Assembly: GCA_964392245.1 (NCBI GenBank)
Contig: CAYMOX010000010.1
Span: 30,909 to 94,908 of the forward strand
Source of the DNA: JAAUUJ01 sp964392245
GTDB taxonomy: Bacteria; Cyanobacteriota; Cyanobacteriia; Thermostichales; Thermostichaceae
DNA length: 64,000 nucleotides
Reading direction: 5' to 3'
Shown here: piece after piece, positions 53,345 through 61,615 of the stretch
How the letters are laid out: each line of letters opens with the position of its first letter
Numbering within the stretch: the first letter of the stretch is position 1
Notes under the pieces: model-generated
What the model was told of the DNA's origin: nothing
The model's input: only the letters and a program-made list of their open reading frames with translations
Databases searched by the model: none
Translations under genes and position numbers: made by a program

Positions 53345-55282
53345 ATGGCCTCTATATTCAACCTGTTCGAGATCAGTGCTGATCTGAGAGACGCGCTTTC
53401 GAGCCATAACCTAACGGTTGAGGTGACCGCAGCAAGCGATTCAACTATCCGCATTACCCTGGAGTATTCCTCCACCACCAAGATTGATCAAAGTGTGATG
53501 GTTTCGCTGATTCGTCGTCGCATCCGCTTCTACACACTAGAAGGTATCGAGTGGATAGAGATTATCGGGATTCATCCAGGCGAGAAAATACCCGATTGGC
53601 AGGTCCGTTTTGAGCCTTCTCCCCAGACCCAGGTTTATCATCGAGATCCATTTGATCTCTCCGATGCTTTTCAAGAACTGGAAAATGCTGCGAATGAAGA
53701 GGCGGAGAAAAGCAAAAAAGAGGATAATTTCGAAGATATCTTGAATGAACTGAAATCAGTTATTCCTGACACGAATTCTGAGACAACTGATCTCTTGGTG
53801 AATCTAGAAGGCTTAGCCAGGAGGAAAATCGAGGCTGATGGGAGGGCTACTCTTCAAGGAGCAGAAGTTGCAAAAGATCAATCCAGCTCTTCTCAATCTG
53901 GGAGTCAACCCCTTCCCGCAAACCTGAAGTCCGGCTCACAAACACCTGGTCCGGTTAGCCAGTATTTCAGTTTAAGAAAGGGGGAAGGCTCTGTACTCCT
54001 GATCCTTGGAAGTATTCTAATGTTTAATGCGATTGCCCAAAAAATCTCTGAGATTTCTTCAGTTAGCAATTTCCTGAGTGGGGTTGGAATCTCCCAGATA
54101 TTGATCGTCTGGATCGCAGACGGAATACTACTCATTTTCACAACCGGACTACAATCGCTACTCATTGATCGATTTAATCGAATTTTTTTAATGAAGGCAA
54201 TTAGCATCACCCTGGCAGTTGCCTTCTTGGCGCTTCGTTTACTGATCGCATTTAATGCTCCTCAATGGCTTCATCTTTCTCTTTTTTACTTGCTTTCTCA
54301 ACAGCAATTCACATTTTTCCCAACCTTTTTGTGGATCCTTGGAAACGACTTATTCTCTATGTCAGAAGCGAAAAGAACCTTTCCTAAAATTGCTGCATTT
54401 GGATTCTTAGGCAATCTAGTAGGCATTGCTGTAGCTGCTTTGGGTCCCAGATGGATGAGTGGCATGGGATTGTCGGTTGCCAACCTAATAACATTCAATA
54501 TCCTGATCTATGTTATTGTTTTTTGCTGTATTCAGCTTGGATTAAGTCGAGTTAAGCTTCGAAAGTCAACTCAGAAAATGAGTGGAATTGTAGAAACCCT
54601 ATCAGAGGGATGGAGCTTTATTGTTGAGGTTCCAGCGTTCAGGTTTTTATCAGCTTCATTATTGATGGTTCTTATTGTCGATCAAGTTGTTGAATTTAGG
54701 TTCCTATTTGTTTCTGGAACACTCATTACTGATCCACTTAGCTACCAAACTTTTTATAGTCTATTTACACTAGCTAGATTTACGCTTTATACTATCGTTC
54801 AAGTCTTTATTGCTCAAAAAATTATCAGCTCTATCGACATAAAGAACATATTATTAATCTCACCTATTTCTGCAATGATTGGCTCTGCTATTGCATCAAT
54901 CTCTTCAGGACTGAGTGGAACAATCGCTGGGCTTGTGGTACAAAAATTACCTCTTTACAGCATTGATGAAACTGCTCGCAAAACTTTCCAGGGTTTTGTT
55001 CCTGAGGAGAGAAGAGGTCGAGTTAGCTTGTTTATGGATAGTTATTTAATTGCCCTGGGTGGTATTGCTGGAGCTTTACTGACAGGATTGCTGATCCTTC
55101 TTGGAGAAATGTATGATGTCGCAAACATGAACCGCTACACTTTGTTTGTAGCGATTTTAGCCTCAATTACAGCAATCTTTTCAATATCTCAAACAAGAAA
55201 ATACTATGACGAGAGTCTTCTCAATTGGAGACTAAAGAGACGCCAGAAAGGAAAGAGCGTTCTTGACAGGATCGATTTTTAA
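53345..55282 (+). CDS. NTT-like/MFS membrane protein with cytosolic N-terminal domain
   Basis: 645 residues. An N-terminal soluble domain of about 100 residues (LTVEVTAASDSTIRITLEY, then VSLIRRRIRFYTLEGIEW and GEKIPDWQVRFEP) resembles a small domain repeated in many cyanobacterial proteins. An acidic linker follows, then about 11-12 TM segments from residue 215. The membrane part shows SEAKRTFPKIAAFGFLGNL and FVPEERRGRVSLFMDSY, which recall nucleotide-exchange (ATP/ADP translocase-like) carriers of the MFS superfamily. Substrate unknown. Strongly AT-rich. The ATG is 51 bp after the winged-helix gene. Confidence 0.7.
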   Translation: MASIFNLFEISADLRDALSSHNLTVEVTAASDSTIRITLEYSSTTKIDQSVMVSLIRRRIRFYTLEGIEWIEIIGIHPGEKIPDWQVRFEPSPQTQVYHRDPFDLSDAFQELENAANEEAEKSKKEDNFEDILNELKSVIPDTNSETTDLLVNLEGLARRKIEADGRATLQGAEVAKDQSSSSQSGSQPLPANLKSGSQTPGPVSQYFSLRKGEGSVLLILGSILMFNAIAQKISEISSVSNFLSGVGISQILIVWIADGILLIFTTGLQSLLIDRFNRIFLMKAISITLAVAFLALRLLIAFNAPQWLHLSLFYLLSQQQFTFFPTFLWILGNDLFSMSEAKRTFPKIAAFGFLGNLVGIAVAALGPRWMSGMGLSVANLITFNILIYVIVFCCIQLGLSRVKLRKSTQKMSGIVETLSEGWSFIVEVPAFRFLSASLLMVLIVDQVVEFRFLFVSGTLITDPLSYQTFYSLFTLARFTLYTIVQVFIAQKIISSIDIKNILLISPISAMIGSAIASISSGLSGTIAGLVVQKLPLYSIDETARKTFQGFVPEERRGRVSLFMDSYLIALGGIAGALLTGLLILLGEMYDVANMNRYTLFVAILASITAIFSISQTRKYYDESLLNWRLKRRQKGKSVLDRIDF

Positions 55283-55306
55283 TATAGATCCAGGATCCAC
55301 GTTGAC

Positions 55307-55335
55307 TTGCACAAGGTAATTGACCCCACTATAAT
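55307..55335 (+). promoter_or_regulatory. Candidate promoter for the sensor-HAMP gene
   Basis: A perfect TATAAT (55330-55335) preceded at 17 bases by TTGCAC (55307-55312), which matches the -35 consensus only weakly. The start codon follows 27 bases later, at 55363. Suggests the sensor-HAMP and ATP-grasp genes can be transcribed apart from the upstream genes. Confidence 0.45.
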
Positions 55336-55362
55336 GTTGCAATTAGGTAGGCTGGTAGAATC

Positions 55363-56535
55363 ATGATTAATCCAGAAAAAACGAAAATGACTGTTGAGGG
55401 CAAGACTGCCGATTCTACTTCAGGCAGCATAGCCATGCCCAGAAAAACAATATTTATAAGTCTGAGGGTTAAGCTTCTCATTGGATTTACGCTCTTATTC
55501 TCGGCTGTATTTGCCGCTGCCTTTTACTGGTTTTATAGTTTCACTACTCAGAGAGCACTTCAAAAAGTTAGAGATGAGCTGAATGCGACTCTCGAAGGTG
55601 CAGCCGAAGGGATCAATGTGCCAGAACTGCTTGCTTTATATGAGGAAGGAGACCCTAATCAAGAAGGCTTTTCTGATGATCCTCGCTATGAAAATCAGTT
55701 GGAATGGTTTGAGGTTGTTCAGAGTGTTGAGCCTCGAGCCTGGCCCTACACTTACTTGCTCGCCGAAAACCTGGAAGAAGTGAGAAGACAGGTAGAGTTA
55801 CCTAACGGAGAAATTGGCGTAGAGGTGTCGCCTCCCACTGAAAACTATGAGATTATTGCCCTCGTTGATCTGTGGTCTATTCACAACCCTGACAAATCTT
55901 ATGGATTCCTGGAATCCGATAGCCCGAGTGAATATTCTGTTCAAGCCTGGGAAAGCGGGAATCTCGTGGAGCGTCCAGGACTTTACTCTGACTCTTTTGG
56001 TTCGTGGATGTCATCCTACACGCCTTTGAAAGATGAATCCGGCAATGTAGTAGCCCTGTTGGGAGTTGATATTCAATCGGATTATGTCTTGTCTGTCCAG
56101 CAGGCCATACGTGAGCGTGTCCTCCTTTCCTTTGGGATCACCTATTCAGCTCTATTTATTCTGGTTTATATCATTTCTGGCGTCTTTACTCAACCATTAA
56201 ATCGCTTAAAACAGATGGCTGAGCGTATTGGTGAAGGTGATTATGAGCAGGATCTTTCTCGCTCATCTAATTCTACTGTATCAGATGAAATCACTACACT
56301 TGCTCAGGTTTTTGACATCATGGTCACAAAAGTGAAGTCTAGGGAAGAAAACCTGAAGGGTAAGATTGCTGAGCTAGAGATTCTTATTGATGAGGATAAG
56401 CGGAATAAACAGGTTCAGGAAATTGTTGAGAGTGACTTCTTTCAGGATCTCCAATTGAAGGCAAAAAGCATGAGAGATAAAACTTCATGGAAAGATGACC
56501 GCGATAGAGATCAAGAAGACAGCCAGGATAACTGA
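55363..56535 (+). CDS. Periplasmic-sensor/HAMP protein without output domain
   Basis: 390 residues. TM1 at about 36-58, a periplasmic sensor domain (about 60-250, Cache-like, with WPYTYLLAENLEEVRR and LLGVDIQSDYVLSV near its end), TM2 at about 252-276, HAMP (277-330, NRLKQMAERIGEGDYEQ), and a terminal coiled coil (KIAELEILIDEDKRNKQVQEI). It has neither kinase, cyclase nor methyl-accepting domain, so it must signal through a partner. The neighbouring winged-helix, ATP-grasp or membrane proteins are candidates. Low GC. An internal ATG at residue 25 could also be the start. Confidence 0.75.
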   Translation: MINPEKTKMTVEGKTADSTSGSIAMPRKTIFISLRVKLLIGFTLLFSAVFAAAFYWFYSFTTQRALQKVRDELNATLEGAAEGINVPELLALYEEGDPNQEGFSDDPRYENQLEWFEVVQSVEPRAWPYTYLLAENLEEVRRQVELPNGEIGVEVSPPTENYEIIALVDLWSIHNPDKSYGFLESDSPSEYSVQAWESGNLVERPGLYSDSFGSWMSSYTPLKDESGNVVALLGVDIQSDYVLSVQQAIRERVLLSFGITYSALFILVYIISGVFTQPLNRLKQMAERIGEGDYEQDLSRSSNSTVSDEITTLAQVFDIMVTKVKSREENLKGKIAELEILIDEDKRNKQVQEIVESDFFQDLQLKAKSMRDKTSWKDDRDRDQEDSQDN

Positions 56536-56552
56536 AAGTAATTTTCAATCGT

Positions 56553-57866
56553 ATGTCTAATCCATTTCCTTCAGTTGTTCTTGCAAATACTTCCGAGGCT
56601 TACGCCAGTTTTCTAAACAACATTAGTGATAAATTCATTTATGCCAATTTGTTACGCAGGATCCATAGTAGTTCTGACCGAGCGTTGCTTTGGCTTCACA
56701 ATGAAAAGCTTGTCATCGGTAGCTTACCAGTTTCTCATCAGAATATGTTAGGTGAGATAGGGTACGTGGGAACAAAGTATCTAAGTCCTTCTATTCCTTC
56801 CCAATATCTATGCGCGGATATTATTCATGAGAAATATATTATTCAAGCTATAGCTGAGTGGGCAGGATCGAGTAAAACAATTCACTTAATTCCATATGCA
56901 AACACGAATGAATTTTATCAGCTTGTCAATTATTTGCGAGAACAAATTGGGTTGACCGTGTACACACCCGAGAGTCCTAGCCTGGAAAGCCTCTGGATAA
57001 CCCATTATGTAGACTCTAAATTTGGATTTAGAAACTTTCTTGCTAGTTTAGATTTCGCCAGTGACATTAGGCTGCCAAAATACTATATCTGCAAGTCAAA
57101 ACAGGATGTGATCCATATAGCCTCGCTACTCTTAAAGAAACGTGAGAGATGTGTAGTTAAAGTTGACGATGGTTGTCTTGGGCTTGGGCATGTCTATCTC
57201 TATCCACATGATCTAGATCATCATGGGATAGAGAGAAAATTAGCAGATAGCCTGATCGGAAATTACTGTTATGAGCAACTGATCGTAGAGGAGTTTATTG
57301 AATCAAGTCGTTTTCCTTCTATAGAGGTTTTTGTGCCCCCTGAACCCTCTTCTGTTCAGGTTACATATGTCTGTGATCAAAGATTTGACAACAACCTATT
57401 CTCGGGAATTATTCTTACACCTGATCTATATCATGATGAATGGTATCCGTCATTAAATGCCTTTGCAAAGAAGGTCGGGGAAGAGTTACAAAGGCATGGA
57501 TATGTAGGCTACTTCGATATTGATGTCCTGATTGATTCTCACAATAATATTTATGTGTTGGAGTTGAATGCACGCAGAACTGGCGGGACCCATGTGCATG
57601 AATTTGCAACTAAAGTGTTAGGCAATTCTTATTTTCAATCCTTTAGTTTGCTGAGCGGAACAGCAAAGCTAAGTTCTCCGAGAAGTTATTCTTCTTTGAT
57701 CGACACAATGACTCATCTCAACTTGTCATTCTCGCACAGTCAGGAGGGGATTCTGATTTCTCAAACCTCCTCTTTACAGGATGGCGTTGTTGGGTACATC
57801 GTTGTCAGCTCATCCCAGGCTCGAATGGAATATTTACATCAATCTTTTCTGGATGCAATTCTCTGA
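56553..57866 (+). CDS. ATP-grasp family enzyme
   Basis: 437 residues. The C-terminal half has ATP-grasp elements: VVKVDDGCLGLGHVYLY (Lys for ATP, near residue 200), VEEFIESSRFP, and the Mg-binding tail YFDIDVLI with VLELNARRTGGTH (338-346). The N-terminal half is a preATP-grasp-like fold. ATP-grasp enzymes join a carboxylate to an amine, thiol or hydroxyl through an acyl phosphate; the overall shape recalls peptide-ligase members. The substrate cannot be deduced. It is 17 bp after the sensor-HAMP gene, also AT-rich (20 of 60 bases are G or C in 57001-57060). Confidence 0.75.
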   Translation: MSNPFPSVVLANTSEAYASFLNNISDKFIYANLLRRIHSSSDRALLWLHNEKLVIGSLPVSHQNMLGEIGYVGTKYLSPSIPSQYLCADIIHEKYIIQAIAEWAGSSKTIHLIPYANTNEFYQLVNYLREQIGLTVYTPESPSLESLWITHYVDSKFGFRNFLASLDFASDIRLPKYYICKSKQDVIHIASLLLKKRERCVVKVDDGCLGLGHVYLYPHDLDHHGIERKLADSLIGNYCYEQLIVEEFIESSRFPSIEVFVPPEPSSVQVTYVCDQRFDNNLFSGIILTPDLYHDEWYPSLNAFAKKVGEELQRHGYVGYFDIDVLIDSHNNIYVLELNARRTGGTHVHEFATKVLGNSYFQSFSLLSGTAKLSSPRSYSSLIDTMTHLNLSFSHSQEGILISQTSSLQDGVVGYIVVSSSQARMEYLHQSFLDAIL

Positions 57867-57927
57867 AGCGAGCATGTATGCGCAGAAGTTTCCTCCTGCC
57901 AGCCCAAGCTGTTTCTATGTGTTAGCT

Positions 57928-58551
57928 ATGACACCAATTGAGGAATGGATCCGTCAACGCATGAATGAGCTAGGCCTGAGTTCCTGGTCCAAGTTGCAGC
58001 AACAGGCTCGGATAGGACGCAGGAGTCTTTACCATCTGCGACAAGGTTATCTCCAGTCACTCAAACTTTCGCAGTTACAGTCACTGGCAGCTGCCTTGGA
58101 ATGGTCGCTGGAGGAGTTGTTATCTCGTTTTCACTTGATCCCTACTGACCATCCATCGCGGCAAGGTGAGGAGGAAGAACTACAGTACCAGCCCCAGCCA
58201 TCCTCGCCAGAAGCACGAGATCAGCTCCAGCGTCAGACTTTTGAGACTTTACAAACCCTCCTCACCCAATACCCAACGGCTCGTCACCTGGCAGAGATCA
58301 GGCCGCAGCTCCCTGCTAAGAATCTCACGGCTTTCTTTCGCTCCCTGGATCAACTTCTCCAGACCTGGGGCATCGAAGCCATTGGCTCCCCATGGGAAGC
58401 GGTACCCTTTGATCCCGTCCTGCATCACCCCGATACACCTGATCTAGGATTAGGAGAAACCGTTTACATCCGGTTCGTCGGTTATCGCAAGGGAAGCACC
58501 ATCCTTTGCCCTGCCAAAGTTAGCCGGACCTTGCCCAGGGGATACACATGA
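57928..58551 (+). CDS. HTH domain fused to GrpE-like cochaperone
   Basis: 207 residues. N-terminal XRE-like helix-turn-helix (about 1-65, MNELGLSSWSKLQQQARIG then SLYHLRQGYLQSLKLSQLQSL). The C-terminal half ends in GSPWEAVPFDPVLHHPDTPD and VYIRFVGYRKGSTILCPAKVSRTLP, like the beta-domain of GrpE nucleotide exchange factors of Hsp70. ATG 57928 is chosen because the HTH begins there; the frame is open to 57781, overlapping the ATP-grasp gene. It overlaps the Hsp70-like gene by 4 bp (ATGA), so both are co-translated. Confidence 0.8.
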   Translation: MTPIEEWIRQRMNELGLSSWSKLQQQARIGRRSLYHLRQGYLQSLKLSQLQSLAAALEWSLEELLSRFHLIPTDHPSRQGEEEELQYQPQPSSPEARDQLQRQTFETLQTLLTQYPTARHLAEIRPQLPAKNLTAFFRSLDQLLQTWGIEAIGSPWEAVPFDPVLHHPDTPDLGLGETVYIRFVGYRKGSTILCPAKVSRTLPRGYT

Positions 58552-60110
58552 CCACCGTCGCGATTGACTTTGGAACCACGAATACGGTTGTTTGCCTCTG
58601 GGATCCTGAAAAGGACGGTCCCAAAACCCTCTTTTTCCCGAGCCTGAGCCGCAGTTTTGAAGCTTTTCCCACCCCCGTGAATGTGATTCCATCCCAACTG
58701 TTCGTGGGTAGTCCCAGTCAGATCGTGGTCGGAGAAGCAGTTAGAGCTCAGCGTCTAGGAGCCAGCCAACCTCAGCGTCTGTTTCACTCCTTTAAAAGAG
58801 ATCTGGTGGCAGATTTTGTGCCTCCTCCCCGTCAACTCGATGATCAGGTTTACACCCCTGAGACAGTGGCCGAACTATTTCTCCAGCGGATCTTGCAGGC
58901 CCTGGTGGTCTCAGGAATCCAGCCGACAGAGCTGATCATGACTGCTCCCGTCGGAGCCTTTGAGCGCTATCTGGAGTGGATCCAGGCAGTTGTGGAACGA
59001 CAAAATTTTCCGCCCGTCCGGTTCGTGGATGAGGCAACCGCAGCGGCTCTCGGGTACGCCGTCAGTCAACCGGGGGATCTGATCCTGGTGGTGGATTTTG
59101 GTGGGGGAACGCTTGATCTCAGTTTGGTGAGGACTACGCCACCTTCGCCAGGGGAAACTCGTTGGCAGGGTGAGGTGATGGCTAAATCAGACGCGTATGT
59201 GGGGGGGTTGGATATTGACACCTGGATTGGGGAGTTCTTTCTGAAACAACTAGGCACAACCCGTTCCCAGATCGGCGAGTTGGGCTGGCAAAACCTGCTT
59301 GAGATCGCAGAACGGATGAAGATTCAACTCTCCAACCAAGAGCAGGTGGGTGAAAGCTGGTTTGATGACGAGACCTTTATGGCTCATGCGCTGCTGTTAA
59401 CTCGGGAAGATCTAGAGGAAATCCTGGGATCACACCAACTGCTAGACCAGCTGCGTCACTGTCTGGATGATATTGTGCTCATGGCTCAGCACCGAGGGGT
59501 TTTACGATCTGAAATTGATCAGGTGATTCTGGTGGGGGGGACCTGCCAGATCCCGGTGGTGCAAGGCCTGATTAGAGATGTATTTGGGCCTCAACGGGTG
59601 CAGTGTCACAAACCCTTTGAAGCGGTGGCCCATGGAGCCCTCCAGGTGGGACAGTCCTTAGAGATTCAGGATGTTCTCCACCACAGCTACGCTCTGCGTC
59701 TCTGGGATCCCCATGCCCATGCCCACATCCTGATCCTACTCTTTGAGAAGGGGCTCCCCTATCCCTGTAAATCTGAAGAACCCTTTATCTTGCAGGTTGC
59801 CCACGATGGCCAGACAGAAATTCGCCTGGATATTGGAGAAGTGGCAGACACCAGCCAAGCGGAGGTGTTCTACGATGAGCAAGGGCGCATGACCAGTCGT
59901 CGCTTAAGTCGCCAAACAGACTTCCGCAGGATTAGTCGGGATCCCGAGTCTCAATGGCGAGCCACACTAGATCCCCCCGGCAGAGCAGGTGAGGATCGGT
60001 TGGAACTGAGCATCAGCATCAACGAGCAGCGGCAACTCCTGGTCACTCTTAAAGATCTGGGCACGGGGTCACTTCTCACCGAAAAGTGTCCACTCGCCAC
60101 ACTACAGTAG
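58548..60110 (+). CDS. Hsp70-like protein, shortened
   Basis: 520 residues. The N-terminal actin-like ATPase fold shows IDFGTTNTVVCLW, VDEATAAALGYA, VVDFGGGTLDLSL and LVGGTCQIPVVQGL. After about residue 380 only a short beta-rich tail follows; the helical lid of DnaK (about 635 residues) is missing. Probably a chaperone of limited scope whose exchange factor is the HTH/GrpE-like neighbour. ATG 58548 overlaps the stop of that gene (ATGA). GC content is back to the usual level here. Confidence 0.9.
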   Translation: MTTVAIDFGTTNTVVCLWDPEKDGPKTLFFPSLSRSFEAFPTPVNVIPSQLFVGSPSQIVVGEAVRAQRLGASQPQRLFHSFKRDLVADFVPPPRQLDDQVYTPETVAELFLQRILQALVVSGIQPTELIMTAPVGAFERYLEWIQAVVERQNFPPVRFVDEATAAALGYAVSQPGDLILVVDFGGGTLDLSLVRTTPPSPGETRWQGEVMAKSDAYVGGLDIDTWIGEFFLKQLGTTRSQIGELGWQNLLEIAERMKIQLSNQEQVGESWFDDETFMAHALLLTREDLEEILGSHQLLDQLRHCLDDIVLMAQHRGVLRSEIDQVILVGGTCQIPVVQGLIRDVFGPQRVQCHKPFEAVAHGALQVGQSLEIQDVLHHSYALRLWDPHAHAHILILLFEKGLPYPCKSEEPFILQVAHDGQTEIRLDIGEVADTSQAEVFYDEQGRMTSRRLSRQTDFRRISRDPESQWRATLDPPGRAGEDRLELSISINEQRQLLVTLKDLGTGSLLTEKCPLATLQ

Positions 60111-60175
60111 AACTATCCCTTTCCTCGCCGCTAGGTCGGGACTAGGATAAACCCAGTTTCTCAGGAGTGCAAAGC

Positions 60176-60679
60176 ATGAAACACAGCGGATTTTGGTTGG
60201 CAGCAGGGGTGGCTGTGATTGCTGATCAATTGACAAAACGCTGGGCGGTACTAACTTTAATGCCAGGACCTGAGATACAGCTATGGCCGAACGTCTTTCA
60301 TCTCACCTATGTTGAGAATACTGGCGCGGCCTGGAGCCTATTTGAGCAATCGGGAGGATTCTTAAAATGGATCTCGCTGCTGGTGGCTGTAGCTTTGATC
60401 CTTTTTGCCCTCCGTGTTCCCCGCATGAGTGGATGGGAGCAGGCAGGGTACGGGTTAATCCTGGCAGGCGCAGTGGGTAACGGCATTGACCGCTTTATTC
60501 AGGGTTACGTGGTTGACTTCTTGAATTTTATCCTGATCAATTTTCCCGTTTTCAATATTGCCGATGTTGCAATTAACCTGGGGGTGGGCTGCCTGATCGT
60601 GAGCATCCTGCTACAGAAACCCCAGTCCGAGCATGAATCCGCTCAGCTCCCGCCTCCTGCCGACTCTGGACAGAAGTAG
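60176..60679 (+). CDS. lspA: Lipoprotein signal peptidase (signal peptidase II)
   Basis: Aspartic membrane protease that cleaves the signal peptide of diacylglyceryl-prolipoproteins. 167 residues with four TM segments. Catalytic Asp residues are in GNGIDRFIQGYVVDFLNF and FNIADVAINLG. ATG 60176 is preceded by AGGAG at ideal spacing; an in-frame GTG at 60167 overlaps that ribosome site and is rejected. The C-terminal tail is Pro/Gln-rich. Confidence 0.95.
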   Translation: MKHSGFWLAAGVAVIADQLTKRWAVLTLMPGPEIQLWPNVFHLTYVENTGAAWSLFEQSGGFLKWISLLVAVALILFALRVPRMSGWEQAGYGLILAGAVGNGIDRFIQGYVVDFLNFILINFPVFNIADVAINLGVGCLIVSILLQKPQSEHESAQLPPPADSGQK

Positions 60680-60686
60680 AGGATCA

Positions 60687-60941
60687 TCAGGCAACGTGGC
60701 GATTGAGGGTGGGACTCTCTTGCCGGATCTGGATCAGTCGGTAGGTAAAAATGGGTGCCAGCGTCGTAACAGTGCGAGTCACTTCCCCACTCTCCACCCT
60801 CTTCAGCAGCTTTTGGAGAAGACTCACGTCCTCAGCACTGAACTGTCTCCGCAGAAGCAGAAGGTTGATAGCGTATTCTTTCTGGGAGGAAAGGCAGCCA
60901 GTGTGCAGGGCCTGATTCACAATATTTTCAATGGTCACCAT
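60687..60941 (-). CDS. Small conserved-looking protein of unknown function
   Basis: 84 residues, mostly helical and basic, with IVNQALHTGCLSSQKEYAINLLLLRR and VSLLQKLLKRVESGEVTR. No TM, no signal peptide. I recall the pattern only as a hypothetical cyanobacterial protein. ATG 60941 has GAGGTGG a few bases upstream. It ends 8 bp from the convergent lspA stop. An ORF of 64 codons with a TTG start lies upstream and ends just past this start codon, but it is not convincing. Confidence 0.55.
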   Translation of the reverse strand: MVTIENIVNQALHTGCLSSQKEYAINLLLLRRQFSAEDVSLLQKLLKRVESGEVTRTVTTLAPIFTYRLIQIRQESPTLNRHVA

Positions 60942-61047
60942 AGAACCACCTCAGCAGCTTTAAAGAATCTCTCGAATTTATAGGAGTATTGTGGCAATAC
61001 TTCATCATTTATAAATGTAGCACCCCTTACTTGAAGATCCTCGAATT

Positions 61048-61104
61048 TCAGCATATGTGCTGAGGTGTCTACTACATATTGCGGTGAGGAAACTTCGCCA
61101 CAAT
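61048..61104. promoter_or_regulatory. Two adjacent hairpins before the YccF gene
   Basis: Hairpin 1: TCAGCA (61048-61053) / TGCTGA (61058-61063) with loop TATG. Hairpin 2: ATTGCGGTGAGG (61078-61089) pairs with CTTCGCCACAAT (61093-61104) with one mismatch and two wobble pairs around an AAA loop. No T-run follows on either strand, so not a terminator. Lies between divergently transcribed genes. Confidence 0.4.
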
Positions 61105-61140
61105 AGTTGGAGTTAGTCAGAAAGCTCAAGGAGGAGCAAC

Positions 61141-61530
61141 ATGAGTTTACTGGGAAACATCATTTGGCTGATCTTTGGAGGCTTGATCGCCGCCCTGGGG
61201 TATATGCTGGGGGGCCTGGCCCTCTGTCTGACCATTATCGGAATCCCTTTTGGGATTCAGGCCTTCAAGTTAGGGTTTGCCATGCTTACCCCCTTCGGGC
61301 AGGAGATTGTGGAGGAACCCAATGCAGGCGGGGTGTTAAATACACTCTTTAACGTGATCTGGATCCTGCTGGTAGGCTGGCCGCTGGCTCTCAATCATCT
61401 TTTTTGGGCCGCCATCCTCTTGATCAGTATTGTGGGCATTCCTTTCGCCCGCCAGCATGTGAAGATGCTAATTCTCTCGCTCCTGCCTTTTGGACGCAGC
61501 CTTCGTCCCTCCCGCCATCGGGATCTCTGA
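61141..61530 (+). CDS. YccF-domain inner-membrane protein
   Basis: 129 residues, four hydrophobic segments, with the twice-repeated block typical of the YccF family: LALCLTIIGIPFGIQAFKL and LLISIVGIPFARQHVKML, each ending with an IxGIPFxxQ-type motif. Family function unknown. ATG 61141 follows GGAGG at six bases. The downstream 0144-like gene begins 86 bp later on the same strand. Confidence 0.85.
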   Translation: MSLLGNIIWLIFGGLIAALGYMLGGLALCLTIIGIPFGIQAFKLGFAMLTPFGQEIVEEPNAGGVLNTLFNVIWILLVGWPLALNHLFWAAILLISIVGIPFARQHVKMLILSLLPFGRSLRPSRHRDL

Positions 61531-61615
61531 GCTGCTTGCGGCATCCCAGCAGGACAAGGTTAGGATATGCAAGGATGTGGACAATTGTTACAAAGCTAAG
61601 GCGTTTGATTCAGCA

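Noticed and set aside
60935..61129. Minus-strand ORF of 64 codons overlapping the start of the small protein gene at 60941
   Set aside because: It needs a TTG start, contains both hairpins, is AT-rich and resembles no protein I know; its overlap with the next start (ATGGTGA) could be chance.
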